Positions 55,898 to 64,000 of a stretch of 64,000 nucleotides of DNA are shown in pieces. Below the pieces are notes generated by a model, which saw nothing but the letters and a program-made list of their open reading frames with translations, did no database searches and was not told where the DNA came from. Source of the DNA: Malus domestica (taxonomy: Eukaryota; Streptophyta; Magnoliopsida; Rosales; Rosaceae). The stretch is from NCBI RefSeq assembly GCF_042453785.1, contig NC_091675.1:1996501-2060500 (forward strand), in the 5' to 3' direction. Within the stretch, counting starts at the first letter, position 1. Each line of letters starts with the position of its first letter. The position numbers were made by a program, and so were the translations under genes.

Positions 55898-57531
55898 CTA
55901 TTCAATTCTTGCTCTATTGCAAACACATGTTGCTTGAACAAAGTCTAAAATTGGCATCGGTTGAAAATCAAAATAAGTAGCTGTGGCAAGGTACGCACAT
56001 GATAAACCGATGTATACTTTAAACCAGACAGATGAAAAAATGGCTAGGTAAATCAGCATGATAGTCAAAACAATTACCAAGATAAAATTTACCAAGCACT
56101 TGAATGTAGAAAGCTCTTCTTCTCCTCCTTCATTAGGAAAATGGCCTTGATCGTCAAAATCGGACAGTAGATTGTCCTTGAGCCTGAATGCTTCTGTTAA
56201 CCAAGAGGCTGCATCGGTGTTAGAAGCGGGGATCTCTTCGATAGGGATGCGCCGAACATGTATGTGAACTTCTGATGGATCCACGCCGAACGCATTGTCT
56301 AGAAACGAAGGGCATTGATTCTTGTATGCGATCGTCAAGTCATAAACTGCAGCACAATATAGATCATCAGGGCTCATATGCGTATAACACGGCACATGAG
56401 CACACAATTTTCAAAATGTTCGGTAAGAAATTTTTTGGAAAAATCAGAGTGGAGTTTTGTATAAATAACCTGCATCCAAAGAACTTCTTAGAGTTTCCAA
56501 GCAAGCACAAAAGCCTTTTGTTCTTGGAAGCAGCACATGTGACAGTACAGGAAGTCCAGTTTCAGAAGCAAACAACTGACTCTTTTTGCATTTTTCTTCA
56601 CTGTATAGATACCAAAAGAAAACTAAATATTCATATATTCATCTGTTAAAATAAATACAGACCCTAGCATGCAATGTAGAAGGTTGCAAGTCGAAAAATA
56701 TGAGATGCACAATGTTTTAGAAATGTTTATGCAATATAAAAAATGGGGTCCAAGAATTATGTGGCATTGTAGAGAGGTACATAAAAAATAAGGCAATACT
56801 GTAACCAGAAATTCTCAGTGCAGAACGTATATGTTATAGTTTGAGTAATTATATAACCGAATGGAGATTAATAGCCTGAATATATTAACTTCAACCTAAT
56901 AATCTAAAAGTACATACAAATGCATTGATAAAAACAATAGAGGGGGTAAAAAGTAGTACTTATAATCAGTTCCTTCAGGAAAAATGGCGAGCCAAAGAGG
57001 GTCTGCAGGATCAGCAAATGATGAAAGCATTTTCCGCATAACCGGTTCATCAGCTTCCCACTTCCTCTTCAACGGGATGAACTCTAGAATGTGAAACCCC
57101 CAACCAAAAACCGGTATCTTCATCAAGCTGCTCTTTAGCACATACTTGATGTTTCCAAGAGACCTCTTACGCAACGCGAGATCCCACAAGTACATCCAAT
57201 CAACCTCGGTTTTATGGTTGGCAATGAGCAGCGTCCGTTCCTTGGGTGGCACCGTCTCACCAGAAAAAACCACTTTCGTGCCGTTGATCTTCTCAAAAAG
57301 GAAGGGCCACAAGGCCAGCCAAATGCCGAAGAGTAAGGAGGTTGCTTTTCTGCTGATATGTATGCTCAAAAGGCGCAATAATACAGCAATGATTGGAGCA
57401 AAACAGACAAGAATCGTGAATGCTGTTGAGAGAAATACTACTAAACATAAGACACCCCTCATAACTCTAATAGGAGACAAAGGCCTGTGTTTTAGTTTAC
57501 AATCTGGTTTCAAAGGACTGCAAACATCCAT
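55898..57531 (-). CDS. 1-acyl-sn-glycerol-3-phosphate acyltransferase, LPAT4/5 type
   Basis: Coding exons 57531-56960, 56600-56470 and 56346-55898 join (phases 2 and 1) to 1152 nt, 383 residues, normal for plant LPAT4/5. Residues about 27-52 and 66-80 are membrane segments. The acyltransferase boxes are NHKTEVDW (105-112, the H-x4-D catalytic motif) and FPEGTDY (184-190). Exon 2 adds [19 protein letters not shown] and LLPRTKGF. Exon 3 has VYDLTIAY and HIHVRRIP, then a C-terminal hydrophobic pair (about 310-355). The enzyme acylates lysophosphatidic acid at sn-2 to make phosphatidic acid at the ER. A 5' exon ending at 58122, spliced to 57562, carries an ATG at 58126 in frame, which would add 12 residues ([12 protein letters not shown]); relatives begin at the 57531 Met. 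No lesion seen. Confidence 0.92.
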
Positions 57532-57561
57532 CTCGTTCCAGGAAAAACCTCCCTCAATGCA

Positions 57562-58250
57562 GCTGCAATATTAATAAAATGTGGTTTTAAAATTTACTTC
57601 AAATGTCCCTGAATTTAAATATGAATGTAATAATTAAGAAACACAATAACACTGTACATATATTTATATATGTAATAAACTGAATTGTGGCACAAAATTG
57701 GAGCCTTATTTATCATGCAGTTTGGGATATTTTGCAATTCCAATGCATGATGACTTTATTAACGTGTCAATAACAATTAAACTTCCATATCTTAATATAT
57801 CCTCACAATATGAATTGAGCTTTATTAACGTGTCACAGTGACTTTTTATTGATGTGTTAATAACAATTCCTTAAAGAAAACCTTCAAACCCTAATTTATC
57901 CTTAAGATACAAAGACAAGCCACTCTGGTATGAAAAACAAAAGGGGTGTGATGATTAAATTTTCACATATCGATGCCACTACTTTTTGGGTAATTGACAT
58001 ATAATCACGAACAAGTATAAAGGTAGAAATTCAATCCCAAAACACAAAATAATGGGAAAACAAAACAATGTACGTGTGAAGGAGTTTAAAATTCAGAAAA
58101 ACTGGGGGAAAATATTGATACCTCATGCCAAAGTTGAGTTAGAGAGAAGTTTTTTCTCCGAGAACGAAGAGTAAGTTTGTGTTGTCGAAGAAGTCCAGAA
58201 AAAAAAAGATAAAGCGGGTTTTGTAAAAATGGCCAAAAATAAAAGGCGAT
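57562..58250 (-). promoter_or_regulatory. 5' exon, leader intron and TATA region of the acyltransferase gene
   Basis: On the minus strand, GGCATGAG|GTATCAATA (donor after 58122) and TAATATTGCAG|CTGCATTG (exon from 57562) define a leader intron of about 560 bp. A TATATAAATC-like word near plus 58248-58257 is about 125 bp upstream of the donor and may be the TATA box. Leader introns are frequent in plant housekeeping genes. Confidence 0.5.
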
Positions 58251-58329
58251 TTATATATAAATACACCAAAAATATAAATGCCAAAAATAATATAGCTAAA
58301 TGAGCAAAAAGGAAAATATCATAAATAGG

Positions 58330-59860
58330 CAAATGATATTTTTCCAGGATCGCTAGAACTCGGCCTATTTGTGTAAGCCGTTCGAGATGATGTCTTTTTT
58401 TGTTTAGCAGTTTAGGTAAATGATGAGCAAAATTAAGTGCGAATATGGAAGTATTTATTTTTGTAGAAATAGAGAACGAGTCAAAAAGCTAAATTAAAGC
58501 TGTTAGATTTGTTGGATAAAATTTGGTTGGTGTAAAATAAAATACATTGGACGATAAAATTCGATAATTTGATTGAAACAACAAATCTACTAGCTTCCTC
58601 TTTGATATATCTCAAAAAATAAGAAGTAATATTAAGGGGAAAAAAAAGAAAAGCAATCTTAGTTTTCACTACTACGAGAATCACGAGTGCTGTTTGGTGA
58701 TGGAGTCTGATGCAAGTGGAGCAGCAGACTGATGGATGTGCCTCAACGAATCCATCCATATCTGAAGGGATAAAATTGCAGAGAAGATCCAAGTTTTATG
58801 TTTTTGACAAAGCGACACTTTAATTTACTCTTACGTACGGCAAAAGAGATTAAAACTTAAGCATGAAAAGACACGTATACTGTCATAACTGACTGACTTA
58901 ATCAGATTGAAAGTAGAACATTTCTAGTTATGGAAACCAAAATGAAGAATTGACAATGTACAAACAAACAAACGAAAGACTAACCAGCTACAAATTAAGA
59001 TCTAATCCGACCAAAAAAGTCATCAATCACAAGAACATGAAGACTCTAATGTCAGCGAGTGATCAAGATCAACAAGACAGAAGTGCAAAACCAAAAAAAA
59101 AAACATGTGGATGAACAAAACTTTAGGGCAAATATGAAGACACGTACCTGTTCTTTGTGGCTCGATAATACTTCTCGACAATGTCATGTGTTGCTAAACA
59201 TTGGATTCATCCAAATACATGTTGGTAGGAAAGGGAATGCAATCGTGAAAATCAAGGAGAAAATTGAGTTGCTAGTGATCGAGCCACGACCGGCTTTGAT
59301 GAAGGTTGATAGAGGTAATCAAGCTACGTCGGGGCTGATCGGATTGGATTTGGATGACAAAGAACCGAAAAAATAAAAATAAAAAACTGGGATGTATTAA
59401 ATCCAGGTTTATCCAACAAAAAACAAATGCGATCCAGTTAGAAAATGGTTGCTATTTAACAGGGGAATTTGACTCTTAAGCCTTCACTATGAATTGGGTT
59501 TTTCTTCGCTTTTCTTTTAGCCCTTATGTTTCTGGATTTGGGCTCTGCTTTGTTTTGTGTTGGGCCTTTAGGCCCAAATTATCACCAAATTTTGCTAGCC
59601 CTTTAGCGTACATGATTAGGATATTCGAATTTTCGGACGGATGGAATCGGAATCATGAGATTCTAATGTCAATTCGATTGTTTCCGGAATTTTGAAATTT
59701 AGTATTTTCGAATGCCGTAATTGGTTAGGTCACGCCAAAGGCCCAAAGTTGAAAATTTTAAGATTAAAATAAAATAAAAAATTTGTATTCAACTGGCAAT
59801 CTGGTGATGTAATTATTCTTGCACATCCATGCGCATAATTAGTTAGGTTATCACCTTAAA
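58330..59860. other. Intergenic, no gene supported
   Basis: A 105-codon plus frame (59059-59376) ending in GLDLDDKEPKK has no recognised motif and no plausible splice context was found. Otherwise AT-rich sequence. Confidence 0.45.
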
Positions 59861-59867
59861 ACAATTA

Positions 59868-60256
59868 GGGAGTTTTAACTAAAAGCCCACGGTATTGTTC
59901 ATTTTAACGAAAAACCATATTTTTACACTAAAAAGTCAATTATGGTACTATTTATTTTACCCTTTATTTTGTCTTTATCGTTAAAACTCAAAGTTTTCAG
60001 GTCATTTTCATTAGTTTTTCTAAAAAATTAACCACCGCGGGGTGGTCCAATTGTTGAGATGAGTTTCAAGCCTGTATTTTATACGACACGTCCTAAGTTC
60101 AATTTTTTGCGCTAATGAAAATGGCTTGAAAATTTTGAGTTTTAACGAAAATACAAAAGGTGTTGTAAGTGAATAGTACTATGATTGACTTTTTAGAGTA
60201 AAAATATAATTTTTCGTTAAAATGAACAGTATCTGAAGTATTTCGGTAAAGCTCCC
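59868..60256. mobile_element. Inverted-repeat MITE, 389 bp, flanked by TTA
   Basis: The left arm (GGGAGTTTTAACTAAAAGCC ...) and inverted right arm share long blocks: TGTTCATTTTAACGAAAAA, TTTTTACACTAAAAAGTCAAT (one change), GTACTATT and CATTTTCATTAG. TTA flanks both ends (59865-59867, 60257-60259). The arms are about 150 bp, separated by about 95 bp that breaks the symmetry (60019-60112). Harbinger-like by target length. Confidence 0.65.
60025..60112 (+). mobile_element. tRNA-like (SINE-type) insert at the centre of the MITE
   Basis: GGGGTGGTCCAATTGTTGAG resembles a Pol III box A, and 'cctaagttcaatttttt' a box B with a T run, 60 bp apart. It sits exactly where the MITE arms lose symmetry. No target duplication was resolved. 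Confidence 0.35.
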
Positions 60257-60259
60257 TTA

Positions 60260-61160
60260 ATTTTTCCCTAAAAAATTGAAAAAATGGATCTTCAATACCG
60301 ATTTCGCCGTTTCCTACTTTAAAAAAGATGTCACATCCTATAAGCACATTAATTTTTCATTTTACAAGTAAAAATCATGTTTACGCACGCAATGACAACA
60401 ACAAATTAATTTTTCTCGCATAATGATCAAACTCGTATAAATTTTAAGGGAAAAACGTAAACGAGATTATTTTTTTAAATCATATTTTGTAAACAATATA
60501 AAGTGGGTTACTGATTGACTTTATTTTAAATAATTTAAATAATGAATCTCATCATCAATTGTCAAATCATATGATTTACAAAAATATAATTTAATTTTTT
60601 ATGCTGCATTTGGTTGACCATTCAAGTGGAACGTTCAACAACCAAAATAACATGAGGATGGTAGGAAAATGTGGTTAAGCATATAAAATCTCTTATATTT
60701 CAACTATCTTGCGTTCGATTCTCGTCTCTACCAAAATTTCTAGTATGAATAGAAGAAAAGTACATAAACCCCTAAATAATAGGGTCGATTTTAAAGTAGA
60801 TACGCCATCCTTCAGGCTGTCCAAGCCCTTCATCGATTTTATACATTTGTAAGTTTTTCCGTTAATTTGTGTATGAAAACATCGGAGTCCAAATAGCAAA
60901 CATAAAATCCCTTACAAAATCCAACACCAGGATTTTGTCCTCTCCAATAAAAAATAGAGAACATTCAAATTTATTTTAGGAAAAATATTATTCACAATGA
61001 AGCTTATTTCCATCTACTCCTGAACCTACTAAATCGAGAAACTAGCTTGGGTAGGGCAGCCCAATCACACCGTTCGCGAGGAATTTTACTTGTCCAAACG
61101 GATGCGAGAGCTAATCTAATCAGACAGCCTTATCGAAATTTATGCGCCACTAAATATTTA
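60260..61160. other. Intergenic, no gene seen
   Basis: AT-rich sequence with no supported features, ending in the 3' flank of the ELO-like gene. Confidence 0.5.
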
Positions 61161-61163
61161 TCG

Positions 61164-62066
61164 TTAACAATACTTTTCTTTAACCACAGGCTTTGACTCC
61201 GACTCAGATCCCAAATGCGTGGGCGAACTCACAACCTCATCAACCACCGCTGAATTCTTCAAATACATTTTCACGTAGAATTTCAAGAACAGCAACAGAA
61301 TCGCGCCGTTGAGGACGGAATTGCAAAGCCAAGCACCGATCCCGTTGCACCCGCCGCCTTTCAAAATGTGCAGGGAGAGGACGCCGACGTGGCAGACCAA
61401 GTTGCAGCCGAGCAGCACTACCTGGCAGTTCACCACGAAGGGAAAGCACGCGCCGGGGAGCCCGATTCCGGTCCAGAACCGGTAGCCGTAGACGACGGAG
61501 TAGAGCAGAGTGGTGGAGAGTATGGCGAGGACCTGGAACGATTGGGAGAATTCGAGCCAGAGGAACGACATGAATATGAGGATGGACTGGTTGAATAGGT
61601 GGAAGAAGGTGAGGCGCCGGCGGCGGAGGATGTTGAAGAATGTGCGGAGGAGGTGGAGGAATCGGGAGAGGTAGAAGACGTAGGACCAGAAGAAGACGCG
61701 GCCGGAAGGGCGGGTGCCGAGCGGGAAGCACAGGAGCCACTGGAAGGGGGTGGTCTTGGTGCGCCTCCAGAACCAGCGGGTTTCGCGAATCTCGGCGGCG
61801 GAGGAGACGAGGATTCCGGCGAAGATGACGGCGGATATGAGGGCCATGCAGAGGCTGTGGACGGCAGGGATTGGGCCGAGCGGGACAGGGCGGTCACGGC
61901 GGCGGAAGAGGGTGAGTAATAGGTGGAGGGCGGCGGCGGCGGCGATGTAGGCGGGGATGGCGGTGAAGAGGAAGGACCAGGTGGATCCCCATGAGTGGGT
62001 GGTGCTCCAGCGGAAGTTTAAGATGGTTGGGTGCTCCGATAGCCAATATTTGATGGTCTGCGACAT
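61164..62066 (-). CDS. ELO/GNS1-SUR4-like membrane protein, HOS3 type
   Basis: Single-exon gene. The ATG at 62066 (MSQTIKYWLSEHP) is the first Met in frame and gives 300 residues; the frame is open upstream only from a non-ATG codon. About seven hydrophobic segments fit an ER multi-pass protein. Family landmarks are YLSRFLHLLRTFFNILRRRR (the place of the KxxExxDT box), FFHLFNQS (residues 154-161, the place of HxxHH), FLWLEFSQSFQ and YGYRFW. In ELO condensing enzymes the HxxHH box is catalytic. Here it reads HLFNQ, with only the first His, as in the Arabidopsis HOS3-like proteins from memory. Role in very-long-chain fatty acid elongation is therefore inferred and enzyme activity is doubtful. 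The C-terminus is acidic then basic (KPVVKEKYC). No lesion seen. Confidence 0.88.
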   Translation of the reverse strand: MSQTIKYWLSEHPTILNFRWSTTHSWGSTWSFLFTAIPAYIAAAAALHLLLTLFRRRDRPVPLGPIPAVHSLCMALISAVIFAGILVSSAAEIRETRWFWRRTKTTPFQWLLCFPLGTRPSGRVFFWSYVFYLSRFLHLLRTFFNILRRRRLTFFHLFNQSILIFMSFLWLEFSQSFQVLAILSTTLLYSVVYGYRFWTGIGLPGACFPFVVNCQVVLLGCNLVCHVGVLSLHILKGGGCNGIGAWLCNSVLNGAILLLFLKFYVKMYLKNSAVVDEVVSSPTHLGSESESKPVVKEKYC

Positions 62067-62272
62067 GGATTGCGTCTCAAGTGTTGGACGAAATGCGGCA
62101 GCGAAAAACAATTGAGGTTGGCGGAGGTCGGCGGGATATAAAGGGACATACGGAATTATGGGGTGGAGGAGGAGGACAGACTGCGGAACTTTCTTTTCTG
62201 GTGACTTGTGAGTCGGTTTTGGGTTTTTTTTGTGCTGGATTGACTAATATGCCAGTGGGCAGCGGCCAACCA

Positions 62273-62286
62273 TTTATTTATTTATA
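62273..62286 (-). promoter_or_regulatory. TATA-like box of the ELO-like gene
   Basis: TTTATAAATAAATAA on the minus strand, about 210 bp upstream of the ATG at 62066. It is the only strong TATA word on this strand in the interval. Confidence 0.4.
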
Positions 62287-62404
62287 AACGCAACAAATAA
62301 TAATATTAATAATTAATTAATTAATTAATTGAGGTGGACGTCGATGTCTTGAAGGCTTTTTTGTTTTCGCGTTCTGATTTGCCCAGTATGTTTGGCATCC
62401 CTCC

Positions 62405-62424
62405 AGAGAGAGAGAGAGAGAGAA
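62405..62424. repeat. (AG)n microsatellite
   Basis: About ten AG units. Confidence 0.85.
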
Positions 62425-62429
62425 GGAAT

Positions 62430-64000
62430 GGGACCCTGCGAAAAAGCATAAATTGACAATTAGAGCGCGTCTGGTAATCATCCAACATGATTTACATGAG
62501 CATTTTGACCCTTTCTTTACCATGAAATAATAGTTGCTCGGAGTGATTCTCCAATGCTTTTCTTGTTCAAAATGCGCTTTAACGGCACCCTGGACCATAA
62601 TTAAGTAGATCAGAATAGTTTATTGTCGTTATCTTTGCATTTGAATTTGAATGTCGCTCAATCGAACATGATGTTTCTTTAACAAAATACAAAGTTATTT
62701 TTTTGAAGGCTGCGTACTAAATTATAGATATATGAATCATTTCAATTTGTAATTTATGTTTTGTTCATTAACACATTGAAATTCAAAAACGTTGATTTCT
62801 CTTTAAAACCAGCAATTCAATACACGAGATGAGAAGAATTCGGTGTTTTCATTTCATTTCCTTACTTTTCAGATTCTTATTAAGCAAATACGTCATTTAT
62901 TAAATATTGTAAAGAACACATTTATTATTCTGAATGTTTTGTTTTGGTATGTTTGTTACTAATCACTCTTGAATAATAGATGATTGGCAATCTTTGATTG
63001 AATTATCAAGCTAATGGTGTCGCATCCCGCAAAAGAAAAAGAAAGCTCACGATGCGACATATTTCGCATCATTTGGATTTAAGTAGTAGTTTCAGTGAGT
63101 GAAAAAAATAAGTGACAGAAAATGCATCCTATTAGAAAGATATTTTGCGGAAATGCACGTCAGATATACGTGGGCAACGAAAGTGGTTATAGATAATTTT
63201 TCAAATTGAATTCTGCATCGTTTACTATAAAACGACGTACGAGAATAACATTCACCACAAGCACAAGACATCCTTAGTAGTTGGATATCGTGCTGTCTAA
63301 CCCCTTTTTGTATTGCATGATTATTTAAAGATGAATAAGAAGTTTTACTTAAAATTCTTTATGATCAAATTATCGAGTTTTGTGTTTATGATTAGAATCG
63401 TTAATATTACGAATTACTCTGTAAACTATTTATAGTAGCAAACACATGGACAGTTTTTAATGTTTTTACCAATTTTGTTCATCTATTTTTATACAGTTTG
63501 ATAACTAAACGATCTTAGTTTTAAATTGATTTTTTTGCAGATATGATATTTATAGAATGATTTATAATATGAATAATGTTGATCGTAAACACGAAGTTCC
63601 ATGAATCAACAACGAACAATTTTAAGTAAAAACTCCAACTCATTTTTAGAGTAGCCACGTATTATTCTAACTTAAAATCCAAATTAAATAGTTGATTGTC
63701 CTAGTTGGTATATATTGTTTTTTTTTTTCGTTCTATTAACTTGAGTTTGAATTGTGCCTTTCTTTCTGGTGTAGTTTAAAGTACAAAAATTATTCGCAAT
63801 CTAAAAAAATTAAAACAAATAATCATTGACTATTTTTCTTCTCATCATTAGGAGATGTGTGGACACAGTTCAGTTCGTTCACCGAACGACACCGTTAAGT
63901 GGGACGGGGTCCAATTCGTCAATTTCGGTCGGTTCGGTTCTAGGAGGAAAGAGTCAACAGCGAGCGGAAACCGGACCAAATTATGTTAAAAACCCAACAC
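62430..64000. other. Intergenic, no gene seen to the window end
   Basis: AT-rich up to about 63840. The last 150 bp (cggttcggttctaggagg, gcggaaaccggacc) turn GC-rich and may be the start of a neighbouring gene or repeat outside the window. Confidence 0.5.

Noticed and set aside
59059..59376. 105-codon frame as an unknown small gene
   Set aside because: Lys-rich low-complexity start, no motif, no supporting splice or promoter signals; could be revisited with RNA data.
61599..61919. Acidic Glu/Gly-rich plus frame opposite the ELO-like gene
   Set aside because: A reverse-strand shadow of a GC-rich coding exon.
62118..62125. TATAAAG on the plus strand near 62118
   Set aside because: It points away from the ELO-like gene, and no plus-strand gene follows.

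Overview
This is nuclear DNA from a flowering plant. Spliceosomal GT-AG introns, plant-type gene families and a dense load of plant transposable elements show this. A solo LTR carrying a 5S rRNA-like segment (Cassandra TRIM type) and the style of the small inverted-repeat elements suggest Rosaceae, probably an apple or pear relative; that assignment is from memory of the families, not from a search.

Layout. 1-16.3 kb is gene-poor: a small secreted proline-rich peptide gene with a broken frame (1.56-1.84 kb), a decayed SEN1-type helicase fragment (2.4-3.1 kb), a Harbinger-type element (3.5-4.5 kb), two SINEs with target duplications, three or more MITEs, and two hAT transposase remnants, one split by the Cassandra solo LTR. 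At 16.4-18.0 kb lies an intact mitochondrial calcium uniporter (MCU) gene with a MITE about 60 bp upstream of its TATA box. 18-22 kb is non-coding apart from a fold-back repeat. 22.2-27.2 kb is a young LTR element with a broken gag and no pol. 27.2-31.6 kb shows nothing genic. 31.6-44.5 kb is a very young 12.9-kb Ty3/gypsy element of the Tat type with one long gag-pol frame, an antisense extra ORF and several tandem arrays; its reverse transcriptase has lost a catalytic aspartate.

The last 20 kb is gene-rich: a 16-exon leishmanolysin-like (M8) metallopeptidase (45.9-51.7 kb, +), a thaumatin-like PR-5 protein (53.2-54.0 kb, -), an LPAT4/5-type acyltransferase (55.9-57.5 kb, - , with a 5' exon near 58.1 kb) and an ELO/HOS3-like membrane protein (61.2-62.1 kb, -).

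The host genes do not form a pathway; two act on lipids in the ER membrane, one in mitochondria and two are secretory or membrane bound. The transposable elements explain most of the remaining structure. The gag-only element and the Tat element share LTR promoter design (G-box upstream of TATAAATA) and the same unusual C-x2-H-x4-H-x4-C gag finger. All exon borders were read by eye from GT/AG sites, reading frame and family knowledge; no alignment was run.
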